Positions 44,966-53,036 of a DNA stretch of 64,000 bases are shown piece after piece; within the stretch, counting starts at the first letter, position 1, and every line of letters starts with the position of its first letter. Source of the stretch: Salinicola endophyticus (GTDB lineage Bacteria; Pseudomonadota; Gammaproteobacteria; Pseudomonadales; Halomonadaceae). Below the pieces are notes generated by a model. That model searched no databases. It saw only the letters and a list, made by a program, of their open reading frames with translations, and was not told where the DNA came from. Location of the stretch: contig NZ_CP159578.1 in assembly GCF_040536835.1 (NCBI RefSeq), forward strand, positions 3,100,001-3,164,000. Reading direction: 5' to 3'. A program made the position numbers and the translations under genes.

Positions 44966-44991
44966 GCAAGGGCCCCGCCGAAGCGGGGCCC
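44966..44991 (-). terminator. Terminator for the BCCT gene
   Basis: A 9-bp GC stem gggccccgc (44970-44978)/gcggggccc (44983-44991) with a CGAA loop, 41 bases after the BCCT stop on the minus strand. Only a short T-stretch follows. Confidence 0.6.
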
Positions 44992-45032
44992 GATAGCGTA
45001 CTCCGCCCACCTCCAATGGCGGGCGACGCGGT

Positions 45033-46667
45033 TCAGCGCGGATTGATGCGGCGATTCTTGACGTCCGGCGCGCGGCGGTAGCGATCCTCGTCGGCCAGCT
45101 CCTCGGCCTCGAACGCATCCGCCCCCACCGGGGTCTCGCTGTGGCGGCGGTAGAGCGCCGTGAGCATCGCCTTGCGGTCGGCCCGGAGCTCCTTGATCAT
45201 CACCGAGATCATGCCGTAGAGGATGAAGGTGAACGGCAGCGCCGAGAGTACCGCCGCCGACTGCAACCCCTTGAGGCCGCTCTCGCCGCCGGCGGATAGC
45301 AGGGTCAGGCAGATCGCGGCGATCAGCACGCCCCAGATCACGCGCTTGAGCAGCGGCGGATTGAGCGAGCCGTTATCAGTCATCTGCGACACGATGTAGG
45401 TCGCCGAGTCGGCCGAAGTCACCAGAAAGATGAAGATCAGGCACAGCGCCACCACCGACAGCACGTTGGAGAACGGCATCAGGTCGAACATGCGAAACAG
45501 CGCCGAGGTGATGTTGTCCGCAGTGGCCTGGGCCAACCCGGCGTCGCTGTGCAGCTCCATCTGGATCGCCGCGCCGCCGAACACGCCGATCCACAGACAC
45601 GCCAGCAGCGGCGGCACGATCAGTACGCCGAACACGTACTGCTTGATCGTGCGCCCGCGCGAGATGCGCGCCACGAAGGTCCCCACGAACGGCGACCAGG
45701 CGATCACCCAGGCCCAGTAGAAGATGGTCCAGCCGGCGGCCCAGTCACTGCCATTGTAGGGCGACATGCGCAGGCTCATGCCGATGAAGTTCTGCAGGTA
45801 GTCGCCGATGCCCAGGGTGATCGTCTCCAGAATCTTGACCGTGGGCCCGGTGAGCAGGATGTAGAACATCAGTGCGAAGCAGATGATCAGATTGAGGTTG
45901 GAGAGATTCTTGATCCCCTTGTCCAGCCCCGAGGTGGCCGAGACCATGTAGCAGACGAACATCGCCCCCATGATGATGAACTGCCAGCTCATGTTCTCCT
46001 CGACCCCGAACACCGAGTGCAGGCCGCCGTTGATCTGCAGCACCGCCAGCCCGATCGAGGTGGCCACCCCCATCACCGTGGCGACGACCGCGAAGATGTC
46101 GAGCACCGGCCCAAGGCGACGCAGCTTGGGGCGCTTGGCGGTGACCGAGGAGAGCACGTTGGAGACCATGCCCGCCTGGCACTTGCGGAACTGGTAGTAG
46201 GCGATGATCAGCCCGACCACCGAGAACGCCGCCCACTGGTGAATGCCCCAGTTGAAGAAGCTGTACTGGATGGCGTAGCGCGCCGCCTCGGGCGTGGCCC
46301 CCTGGACATCGCCGAACGGCGGATTGAGATAGTGGGTCATGGGCTCAGCCATGCCGTAGAACACCAGCCCCACGCCGAAGCCGGCGGCCAGCAGCATGCT
46401 CACCCAGGAGAAGAAGCCGTAGGTCGGCTTGCTGTCCTGGGGCCCGAGCCGAATCTTGCCGTACTTGCTGAAGGCCAGCACCACCAGAAAGATTACGAAG
46501 CCGAACACCGAGATCAGATAGAACCAGCCGAAATAGTGGGTGGTCGCGCCGAGCGCGGTATTGGCGAGATCGCCGAAGCGGTTGGGAAAAATGGCACCGA
46601 TGGCCACGATCGCGGCGATCAGCACCGCGGATACGATGAATACACCTTGCTTGCCAAGTCTGGCCAT
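45033..46667 (-). CDS. BCCT-family betaine/choline/carnitine transporter
   Basis: A 544-residue secondary transporter with about 12 TM segments that imports compatible solutes such as glycine betaine or choline with Na+ or H+. The BCCT hallmarks are visible: GFGVGLVFYGMAEPMTHYLNPP, and the TM8 signature FYWAWVIAWSPFVGTFVARISRGRTI whose Trp residues form the aromatic substrate box. The hydrophilic C-terminal tail (RADRKAMLTALYRRHSETPVGADAFEAEELADEDRYRRAPD) could be an osmosensing extension. ATG 46667 has ggggag 6 bases upstream, so the longer frame (to 46787) is not used. Confidence 0.92.
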   Translation of the reverse strand: MARLGKQGVFIVSAVLIAAIVAIGAIFPNRFGDLANTALGATTHYFGWFYLISVFGFVIFLVVLAFSKYGKIRLGPQDSKPTYGFFSWVSMLLAAGFGVGLVFYGMAEPMTHYLNPPFGDVQGATPEAARYAIQYSFFNWGIHQWAAFSVVGLIIAYYQFRKCQAGMVSNVLSSVTAKRPKLRRLGPVLDIFAVVATVMGVATSIGLAVLQINGGLHSVFGVEENMSWQFIIMGAMFVCYMVSATSGLDKGIKNLSNLNLIICFALMFYILLTGPTVKILETITLGIGDYLQNFIGMSLRMSPYNGSDWAAGWTIFYWAWVIAWSPFVGTFVARISRGRTIKQYVFGVLIVPPLLACLWIGVFGGAAIQMELHSDAGLAQATADNITSALFRMFDLMPFSNVLSVVALCLIFIFLVTSADSATYIVSQMTDNGSLNPPLLKRVIWGVLIAAICLTLLSAGGESGLKGLQSAAVLSALPFTFILYGMISVMIKELRADRKAMLTALYRRHSETPVGADAFEAEELADEDRYRRAPDVKNRRINPR

Positions 46668-46808
46668 AAGGACTCCCCGGTCGTTGTCTCTCTTCCTTGA
46701 ATCATGCCGGCGTCGTAACGCAGAGCTGGCCACAGTATAGACGACACGATTCTCGGTCCGCGTCGGCGCACCCGGCTCGACGGGCATGAATCAAACGTAA
46801 GCTGTGCA

Positions 46809-46931
46809 CGAAAAGTCGGCGAGCGAAGGCAAGATAAGGCAAAAATCGGCGAGAGAGCGGAGTTTACACTGTGTAAATGAGCATCTTGAGCCGATTTTTA
46901 ACGCCATATTGCCGAGCGCAGACAGTTTTCG
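46809..46931. repeat. Long imperfect inverted repeat (MITE- or REP-like)
   Basis: About 123 bases organised as a large imperfect palindrome. The central 15-mer TTTACACTGTGTAAA (46863-46877) is a palindrome with one central base. Around it lie aaaaatcggc (46841-46850) and gccgattttt (46890-46899), and the outer ends gaaaa...ggcaa (46810-46831) and ttgcc...ttttc (46910-46930) pair again in part. It lies in the divergent 379-base gap between the BCCT gene and the hemolysin-family gene; the rest of that gap (46932-47046) shows nothing else. I see one copy in the window. Confidence 0.6.
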
Positions 46932-47046
46932 TACCAGGCTTAATGTACGTAAGACTTCGTTAAGCCCCTCCACGGCACCCTACCCTCGACACCCTCTCCT
47001 TCAGCTCTTGGATGAGTACAGGAGACCGACCACGAGGGAAAACCCC

Positions 47047-47718
47047 ATGCCCGGTTTACCGCTGACCGTTCCCACCGCCGCGCTGCACTGGCGCGAATGC
47101 CGGCAGGCGTCGGAGCGCGCCCAGCTCGAAGCCTTCATTGCCGCGACCTACCGGCGTCAGCACGGCGCCGAGCTGAACCAGTTCGCGCCGCGCCTCTACG
47201 GCCTGTGGGATGCCGACCAGTTGCAGGCCGCTGTCGGCGTGCGCCTGGCCGGCGACGCCCCGCTGTACCTGGAACGCTACCTGAGCGAGCCGGTCGAGTG
47301 CTTGCTGGCGCGCGAGCTGGACACGCCGGTCGCGCGCCACGCGCTGGCCGAAATCGCCAATCTGGCGACGCTGCGCCCGGGCCTGGCGGTACCGCTGATC
47401 CGTCACCTGATCGATTCGCTGGTGGCCGAGGGCTGCGGCTGGCTCACCTTCACCGCCACCGCCGCGGTGCGCAACGGCTTCCGCCGGCTGGGGCTCGACG
47501 TGCGCCGCCTGGGTGACGCCGACCCCGCGCATCTCGACGCCCACGAGCGCGAGCGCTGGGGCAACTACTACCTGCACCGCCCCTGGGTCATGGGCGGCGA
47601 CCTGATCAAGGCGTGGCGGCGGCTCGACCCCAGCCGCGAGGTCGCCCATCCCGATGGCCCCGCCCCTCTAACCGTGACAGCCCAGGGCTGCCATCACAAG
47701 GTCGACCCCCATGCGTGA
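47047..47718 (+). CDS. Thermostable-hemolysin family protein (GNAT-like fold)
   Basis: A 223-residue protein of the T_hemolysin family (PF12261), named after Vibrio delta-VPH, whose fold resembles GNAT acyltransferases. Blocks include FIAATYRRQHGAELNQFAPRLYGLWDADQLQAAVGVRLA, LYLERYLSEPVE and EIANLATLRPGLAVPLIRHLIDSLVAEGCGWLTFTATAAVRNGFRRLGLDV. There is no signal peptide, which argues against a secreted toxin and for an enzyme. It starts the five-gene cluster and its 3' end overlaps the ligase gene by 8 bases, so they are probably one transcription unit. ATG 47047 with gaggg upstream. Confidence 0.8.
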   Translation: MPGLPLTVPTAALHWRECRQASERAQLEAFIAATYRRQHGAELNQFAPRLYGLWDADQLQAAVGVRLAGDAPLYLERYLSEPVECLLARELDTPVARHALAEIANLATLRPGLAVPLIRHLIDSLVAEGCGWLTFTATAAVRNGFRRLGLDVRRLGDADPAHLDAHERERWGNYYLHRPWVMGGDLIKAWRRLDPSREVAHPDGPAPLTVTAQGCHHKVDPHA

Positions 47719-49156
47719 ACGCTTCCTCGCCCATATCGACGCGCTCGCCACGAGTCAGCCGGAGAAGATTGCCCTCAGCGCCAACGGTGTGACGCTGACC
47801 TACGCCGAGCTGCCCGGCGAGATCGCCCGGCGCTGCCGGCAGCTGGCCACGCTGGGCGGGCGCCGCGTGGCGCTGATGCTCGACAACGGCCTCGACTGGG
47901 CGCTGTGGGACCTGGCGCTGATGCAGAGCGAGGCGGTCAACGTACCGCTGCCGATGTTCTTCTCCCCGGCCCAGCTGGCCCACGTGGTCGATCAGGCCGG
48001 GATCGACACCCTGATCGGCCCCGCCGCGGTCGCCGCGGCGCTGGGCTTTGCCGCCAGCGACGATCCGCTGTTGTGGCAACGCGAGGTGGCAGCGCCACCG
48101 AGGCTGCCAGCGGGGACGCACAAGATCACCTTCACCTCCGGCACCAGCGGCACGCCCAAGGGGGTCTGCCTCGACAGCGATACCCAACTGACGGTGGCGG
48201 ACAGCCTGGCCGAGGTGGCTCGCAGTGTGGGCGTGAGGCGGCATCTAGCGATGCTGCCGCTGGCCACGCTGCTGGAAAACATCGGTGGCCTCTATGCCCC
48301 GCTGTGGCTGGGCGGCAGCGTCGCCCTGCCGGGGCTGGGCGAACTCGGCTGGCGTGGCGCCAGCGGCTTCGACAGCACCCAGGCGTGGCGTGTGATCCGC
48401 GCCGAGGCCCCGGACAGCCTGATCCTGGTGCCGCAGCTGCTCAGCGCGTTGCTGATGCAGCAGGGCGAGACACCGCTCGAGTTCGGACGCTTCTTCGCGG
48501 TGGGCGGGGCCACGGTCTCCCCGGCGCTGCTGGCGCGTGCCGCCGAGGCCGGTTGGCCGGTCTTCGAAGGCTACGGGCTCTCCGAGTGCGCCTCGGTAGT
48601 GACGCTCAACCGCCCCGGCGAGGTGCGCTCGGGTAGCGTCGGCCGCCCGCTGCCGCATGCCCGGATCACCCTCGCCGAGGATGGCGAAGTGATGGTCGAG
48701 GGCAGCCTGATGCTCGGCTACCTGGGTGACGACGCGCCGCGCCCGGCCCGCTGGGCCACCGGGGATCTCGGCGCCTGGGAGGGCGAGGCGCTGGTGCTCA
48801 AGGGGCGCCGGCGTCAGGTCTTCATCACCGCCTACGGACGCAACGTCGACCCCGCCTGGGTCGAGGCCGAGCTCACCGCAGAACCGTCGATCGCCCAGGC
48901 CTGGGTCAGCGGCGAGGCGCAGCCGAGCAATCGCGCACTGCTGGTACCGCGCGGCGAGTGGGTCAACGACCAGCAGCTCGAAGAGGCCGTGGCCCGCGCC
49001 AATCAACGGCTGCCCGACTACGCCCGCGTGGCGTGCTGGCAGCGTGGCGGCCCCTTCACCCCGGACAACGGCCTGGCCACGGCCAACGGCAGGCTGCGCC
49101 GCGAGGCGCTGGCCGAGCGCTACCGCCGCTGGCTGGACACCCCGGTCAGCGCGTGA
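47711..49156 (+). CDS. AMP-forming acyl-CoA synthetase/ligase family protein (atypical)
   Basis: A 481-residue adenylate-forming enzyme, shorter than typical long-chain acyl-CoA synthetases (about 550). A3 (ITFTSGTSGTPKGVCLD), A5 (FEGYGLSECASVVTLNRPGEVRSGSVG) and A7 (ATGDLGAWEGEALVLKGRRRQVFITAYGRNVDPAWVE) are clear. The A10 motif reads TANGRLRREAL, with Arg461 in place of the nearly invariant catalytic Lys that promotes adenylation. It may activate a fatty or aryl acid for the next enzymes in the cluster, use the substituted residue differently, or work only in the thioester half-reaction. Coupled to the preceding and following genes. Confidence 0.85.
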   Translation: MRERFLAHIDALATSQPEKIALSANGVTLTYAELPGEIARRCRQLATLGGRRVALMLDNGLDWALWDLALMQSEAVNVPLPMFFSPAQLAHVVDQAGIDTLIGPAAVAAALGFAASDDPLLWQREVAAPPRLPAGTHKITFTSGTSGTPKGVCLDSDTQLTVADSLAEVARSVGVRRHLAMLPLATLLENIGGLYAPLWLGGSVALPGLGELGWRGASGFDSTQAWRVIRAEAPDSLILVPQLLSALLMQQGETPLEFGRFFAVGGATVSPALLARAAEAGWPVFEGYGLSECASVVTLNRPGEVRSGSVGRPLPHARITLAEDGEVMVEGSLMLGYLGDDAPRPARWATGDLGAWEGEALVLKGRRRQVFITAYGRNVDPAWVEAELTAEPSIAQAWVSGEAQPSNRALLVPRGEWVNDQQLEEAVARANQRLPDYARVACWQRGGPFTPDNGLATANGRLRREALAERYRRWLDTPVSA

Positions 49157-49188
49157 CGCGCCCACAAAACGCGCCAGGAGAGCCGCCC

Positions 49189-50001
49189 ATGTCTCACCCG
49201 CATTCGACGCCAGAAGATTCAACACACCAAGACTCGACGCACGACGCCTCGATTCGGACACCCCTTGCACACAGCGTGGCCGACACGGCCGCCACGGAGA
49301 CCGTCATGACCCCGTATCAGACCCTGCAGCAACAAACCGCCGAACAGCGCCAGTGGCTGCTGGACACCCCGGTGATCCGCCGCGCCCTGGCCGGTGACAT
49401 CGATCGCGCCACTTATCAGGCTTTCCTCACCCAGGCCTACCACCACGTCAAGTTCACGGTACCGCTGATGATGGCCTGCGGCGCGCGCCTGCCCGAGCGC
49501 CTGGAGTGGCTGCGCGGCGCGCTGGTCGAGTACATCGAGGAAGAGTACGGCCACCAGGCGTGGATTCTCGATGACATTCGCGCCCTCGGCGGCGACGCCG
49601 AGGCGGTCGCCGCCGGGCGCCCGTCGCCGGCCACCGAACTGATGGTGAGCTACGTGCGCGACGTGATCGAACACGGCAATCCGATCGGCTTCTTCGGTAT
49701 GGTTCAGGTGCTCGAAGGCACCAGCACCGCCATCGCCACCCAGGCGGCGGAGAAGATGCGCGACGGCGCCGGCCTGCCCGCCGATGCCTTCCGCTACCTG
49801 GAGTCCCACGGCAGCCTCGACATCGGCCACCTGGCGTTCTTCGAAGAGCAGATCAACCGCATCGAATCGGTCCAGGACCTGCAGGCGGTGATCGATACCG
49901 CCAACATGGTCTACCGCCTCTACGGCGCCATGTTCCGGACCCTCGGCCAGGCCGCGGGCGACGCCCACACCAGCGAGGTGCTCGCCGATGCGCTGGTCTG
50001 A
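49189..50001 (+). CDS. TenA-like heme-oxygenase-like diiron oxidase (HDO) candidate
   Basis: A 270-residue all-helical TenA/PqqC-superfamily protein ('iron-containing redox enzyme'). It keeps the metal-ligand pattern of HDOs such as UndA and CADD: E119-x2-H122 in EEEYGH, E176 in VQVLEGTS, and H207-x3-D211-x2-H214 in ESHGSLDIGH. TenA thiaminases lack this set (they use a Cys). HDOs perform O2-dependent chemistry on carboxylic acids or amino acids. Start ATG 49189 has caggag 8 bases upstream; ATG 49306, also with a site, would drop a polar 39-residue leader. The 3' end overlaps the SDR start by 14 bases. Confidence 0.78.
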   Translation: MSHPHSTPEDSTHQDSTHDASIRTPLAHSVADTAATETVMTPYQTLQQQTAEQRQWLLDTPVIRRALAGDIDRATYQAFLTQAYHHVKFTVPLMMACGARLPERLEWLRGALVEYIEEEYGHQAWILDDIRALGGDAEAVAAGRPSPATELMVSYVRDVIEHGNPIGFFGMVQVLEGTSTAIATQAAEKMRDGAGLPADAFRYLESHGSLDIGHLAFFEEQINRIESVQDLQAVIDTANMVYRLYGAMFRTLGQAAGDAHTSEVLADALV

Positions 50002-50788
50002 TCGCCGCATCCTGGTCACCGGTGCCAGCGGCGGTATCGGCGGCGCCCTGATCGCCAAGCTCGCCGACACCGGCGCCACGCTGCTGATCGTCGGGCGTAA
50101 CCAGACGGTCTTGACCCGCCTGGCGGCGCTGGCGCCGGAGCGCATCCACGTACTGGGCGCGGATCTCGCCCAGGCCGAAGATCGCCGCCGGGTCGTCGAA
50201 GCCGCCAACGAGGCGCGCATCGACATGCTGATCAACGCCGCCGGCAGCAACCAGTTCGGCCTGTTCGAGGAGCAGGCCCCGGCAGCCATCAGCGCCATGG
50301 TCGAACTCAACGTCACCGCCACTCTGCTGCTGACCCAGGCGCTGCTGCCGCGTCTGCTGCACCACGACCGCGCCTGGGTCGTCAACGTCGGGTCGGCCTT
50401 CGGCGCCATCGGCCACCCGGGCTACGCCACCTACTGTGCCACCAAGTTCGCCCTGCGCGGCTTCAGCCAGGCACTACGCCGCGAGCTCGCCGACACCCCG
50501 GTGGCGGTGCTGCACATCGCCCCGCGGGCGACCCGCACCGGGATGAACAGTGCCGCCGCGGACTCGCTCAACGCCGCGCTCGGCAACGCCGTCGACGCCC
50601 CGGAGGCGGTAGCCGCGGCAATCGTCTCGAGCATCGAGAAACGTACCCGCGAACGCCAGCTGGGCTGGCCCGAGTGCCTGCTGGTCCGTCTCAACGGCCT
50701 ACTGCCCGGATTGGTCGACCGCGCGCTCAAGAAACGGCTACCGATCATCCAGCGCCACGCGCGTCGCGTCTCGACGCCCTCTTCCTGA
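49988..50788 (+). CDS. SDR family oxidoreductase in the HDO cluster
   Basis: A 266-residue classical short-chain dehydrogenase. TGASGGIG is the cofactor motif, an Arg follows beta-2 (VGRNQTVL, suggesting NADP), NAAG, and the active site reads NVGSAFGAIGHPGYATYCATKFALRGFSQALRREL (Ser, Tyr, Lys). The AFGAIGHPGY/C-terminal basic tail pattern is like SDRs acting on lipids or acyl chains. It is translationally coupled to the diiron protein and likely reduces or oxidises the product of that step. Confidence 0.88.
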   Translation: MRWSDRRILVTGASGGIGGALIAKLADTGATLLIVGRNQTVLTRLAALAPERIHVLGADLAQAEDRRRVVEAANEARIDMLINAAGSNQFGLFEEQAPAAISAMVELNVTATLLLTQALLPRLLHHDRAWVVNVGSAFGAIGHPGYATYCATKFALRGFSQALRRELADTPVAVLHIAPRATRTGMNSAAADSLNAALGNAVDAPEAVAAAIVSSIEKRTRERQLGWPECLLVRLNGLLPGLVDRALKKRLPIIQRHARRVSTPSS

Positions 50789-50802
50789 TTCGTGAGGTCA
50801 CC

Positions 50803-51540
50803 ATGACACCCTCTTCGCTCTCCCCAACCGTCGATCACGCCGGCATTCGTTCGCGCTCCCGGCGCTGGCGCCCGCTGGCCCTGGCGCTGCTGCTCGGCCT
50901 CAGCGGCAGCGCCACCCTGCTCGCCACCCCCATGGCCGAAGCGCAGGCGGCACCCGCCGCTGCCGCCACCTCGGTGGCCGCCGGCCTGCACGAACTGCAG
51001 AGCCGCTGGGCCAATATCAGCTACCAACTGCCGGAATCGCGTCGCGAGGACGCCTTCGATCAGCTCTATCAGCGTGCCACCGCCCTGGTCGCCGCGCACC
51101 CGCAGAGCGCCGAACTGCACACCTGGGCCGGTATCATCCGCGCCTCCGAAGCCGGCGCCGGCGGCGGCCTCAGTGCGCTTTCCCAGGTCAAGGAGGCGCG
51201 TCAGCAGTTCGAGAAGGCCCTGGCCATCGACCCCAAGGTGCTGAATGGCTCCGCCTATACCAGTCTGGGCACGCTCTATCACAAGGTGCCCGGCTGGCCG
51301 ATCGCCTTCGGCGACGACGACAAGGCGCGTGAGCTGCTGCAGAAAGGGCTGGCGGTCAACCCCGACGGCATCGACAGCAACTACTTCTGGGCCGACTTCC
51401 TGCACGACCAGGGCGACGATGCCCAGGCCCGCCAGGCGCTGCAGAAAGCATTGGCCGCCGCTCCCCGCCCCGGCCGCGAGAGCGCCGATGCCGGCCGCCG
51501 GCAGGACATTCAGAAGCTGATGAGTCAATTGAAGAGCTAA
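50803..51540 (+). CDS. Secreted TPR-repeat protein
   Basis: A 245-residue protein with a signal peptide (RRWRPLALALLLGLSGSATLLATPMAEAQA, cut near residue 47) and a helical TPR-type mature part (ARQQFEKALAIDPKVLNGSAYTSLGTLYH, ARELLQKGLAVNPDGIDSNYFWADFLHDQGDDAQARQALQKALA). The C-terminal half looks like the TRAP transporter TatT or tetratricopeptide adaptors seen next to envelope enzymes. ATG 50803 with gagg upstream, 14 bases after the SDR stop. It may bind a partner or substrate of the cluster outside the cytoplasm. Its stop codon abuts repeat copy 2. Confidence 0.82.
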   Translation: MTPSSLSPTVDHAGIRSRSRRWRPLALALLLGLSGSATLLATPMAEAQAAPAAAATSVAAGLHELQSRWANISYQLPESRREDAFDQLYQRATALVAAHPQSAELHTWAGIIRASEAGAGGGLSALSQVKEARQQFEKALAIDPKVLNGSAYTSLGTLYHKVPGWPIAFGDDDKARELLQKGLAVNPDGIDSNYFWADFLHDQGDDAQARQALQKALAAAPRPGRESADAGRRQDIQKLMSQLKS

Positions 51541-51720
51541 GAGCCCATTTCCAAACCCTCTGACGATGGGCGCCGGAAGTAGGGCAAAGCGAGGATCCTT
51601 TGCCAGGGATGGCAAAGGTAGCGCCCAGGGAGGGGTCCACAGCGCCCTCGCGACGCCCTGCCGCCGGATAAGCCCAAGTCGTCTAACGGTTGTGAAAGGC
51701 GCTCTCAGTGCTGCCTGAGT
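51541..51720 (+). repeat. Structured dispersed intergenic repeat, copy 2
   Basis: About 180 bases matching 7922-8090 in the same orientation, starting directly after the TPR stop codon. The inner hairpin (cctttgcc...ggcaaagg) is identical. In the outer stems most changes keep pairing or give G-T wobble. It has an 11-base insertion near 51680 relative to copy 1. Confidence 0.75.
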
Positions 51721-51757
51721 GAGCCGATCGCGGAGACCGCGCTTGCAATCGTGATGG

Positions 51758-51787
51758 GCGCCCTCATGATGGTAATCATGAGGGCGC
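51758..51787. other. Perfect 13-bp hairpin
   Basis: gcgccctcatgat (51758-51770) pairs perfectly with atcatgagggcgc (51775-51787) around a GGTA loop. No T-run follows on the plus strand, so this is not a standard terminator. It sits between repeat copy 2 and the MITE-like element. Confidence 0.6.
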
Positions 51788-51790
51788 TAA

Positions 51791-51933
51791 GGAAACACTG
51801 CATAAATGCCTACACGAGCGAATGACTGCGTTACGCGGTACTAGAAAGCTCGCCTAACCCCACGTTATGTCTCGCTTTCTGCGTTCCGGGCGCCTTGCCC
51901 TTCATCTCGCTCGGCGATTTATTCAGCGTTTCC
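51791..51933. repeat. MITE-like element with terminal inverted repeats
   Basis: A 143-base element: the left end ggaaacactgcataaat (51791-51807) and the right end atttattcagcgtttcc (51917-51933) are inverted repeats with 15 of 17 matches, and cgagcga is repeated just inside each end. An inner hairpin agaaagc (51844-51850)/gctttct (51874-51880) is present. No transposase is encoded. It ends 38 bases before the next gene, so it may supply part of that gene's leader or promoter. With copy 2 and the hairpin it fills the 430-base gap 51541-51970. Confidence 0.6.
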
Positions 51934-51970
51934 CTGATGAATTGCCCGCCGTTTTCGATCGAGGAGTCCC

Positions 51971-52966
51971 ATGTCACGACTGGCCGACATTCCACTTTCG
52001 GTGCTGGACCTGGCACCGATCACCCTCGACGGTACCCCGGCGGAGACCTTCCGCCATACCGTCGATCTCGCCCAGCAGACCGAGCGCCTGGGCTACAACC
52101 GCTACTGGCTGGCCGAGCACCACAACATCGATGGCATCGCCAGCGCCGCGACCAGCCTGCTGATCGGCCATGTCGCCGGCGCCACGTCGACGATCCGCGT
52201 GGGTAGCGGTGGCATCATGCTGCCCAACCATCCGCCGCTGGTGGTGGCCGAGCAGTTCGGCACCCTGGAGACGCTCTACCCCGGCCGCATCGACCTGGGC
52301 CTGGGCCGCGCCCCGGGCTCGGACGGTGTGACCATGCAGGCGATGCGCCGCGACCCCTATGCTGGGGTCAACGACTTCCCCGACCGCCTCGACGAGCTAC
52401 GTCGCTATCTCGGCGACGCCACCCCGGGTCAGCGCGTGCGCGCGATTCCCGGCCAGGGCACCCACGTGCCCATCTGGCTGCTCGGCTCCAGCGGCTACAG
52501 CGCCCAGCTCGCCGCACGGCTGGGTCTGCCGTTCGCCTTCGCCGGCCAGTTCGCCCCCGGCTACATGCGCGAAGCCCTGCACCTCTATCGCGAGGGCTTC
52601 CAGCCCGGCGTGCTCGACGCCCCCCACGCCATGATCGGCATTCCGCTGGTCGCCGCGGAGAGCGACGAGCGCGCGCGCTTCCTCGCCACCACCCAGCAGC
52701 AGAAGTTCCTCAACCTGATCCGCGGCAAGAGCACACGCACACGGCCGCCGGTCGAGCGGCTCGACTGGCGGCCCCAGGAAGAGGCCGCAGTCTCGCAGAA
52801 TCTCGGCGCCGCCGTGGTCGGTGGTCCAGAGAGCGTGCGCCGTCAGCTCGACGAGCTGCTCGACGCCACCGGTGCCGACGAGATCATGGTCAACACCGAC
52901 TGCTACGACCACGCCGACCGCGTGCGCTCCTACGAGATTCTGGCAGAGGTATGGAAAAGCGCCTGA
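51971..52966 (+). CDS. LLM-class flavin-dependent oxidoreductase
   Basis: A 331-residue luciferase-like monooxygenase of the bacterial luciferase superfamily, YhbW-like subgroup. Starts [66 protein letters not shown], then [40 protein letters not shown], both classic family blocks. It would use reduced FMN and O2; substrate unknown. ATG 51971 follows gaggag (51961-51966). It stands alone. Confidence 0.9.
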   Translation: MSRLADIPLSVLDLAPITLDGTPAETFRHTVDLAQQTERLGYNRYWLAEHHNIDGIASAATSLLIGHVAGATSTIRVGSGGIMLPNHPPLVVAEQFGTLETLYPGRIDLGLGRAPGSDGVTMQAMRRDPYAGVNDFPDRLDELRRYLGDATPGQRVRAIPGQGTHVPIWLLGSSGYSAQLAARLGLPFAFAGQFAPGYMREALHLYREGFQPGVLDAPHAMIGIPLVAAESDERARFLATTQQQKFLNLIRGKSTRTRPPVERLDWRPQEEAAVSQNLGAAVVGGPESVRRQLDELLDATGADEIMVNTDCYDHADRVRSYEILAEVWKSA

Positions 52967-52983
52967 AGCCCCGGCCCGATAGC

Positions 52984-53010
52984 AAAACACCCGGCACATG
53001 GCCGGGTGTC
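52984..53010. terminator. Bidirectional terminator between the LLM gene and tal
   Basis: acacccggc (52987-52995) pairs with gccgggtgt (53001-53009). On the minus strand the stem is followed by tttt, giving a good Rho-independent terminator for tal. On the plus strand the tail is less T-rich. Confidence 0.75.
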
Positions 53011-53036
53011 GTGGGTCTTGAAAGCCCAGAGGCGTA

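Larger units (their letters stand above)
44565..45032. other. Gap between the GntR gene and the BCCT gene
   Basis: 468 bases with one weakly supported small membrane ORF (44590-44757, minus strand), a mixed region 44800-44960 in which I see nothing, and a terminator hairpin at 44970-44991 serving the BCCT gene. Confidence 0.5.

Noticed and set aside
47047..47718. Reading the first gene of the HDO cluster as a secreted toxin because of the family name hemolysin
   Set aside because: There is no signal peptide, the fold family is GNAT-like and the neighbours are metabolic enzymes.
51831..52016. A 61-codon minus-strand frame over the MITE-like element
   Set aside because: It lies mostly within the inverted-repeat element and runs into the LLM gene; it is more likely a by-product of the repeat than a gene.
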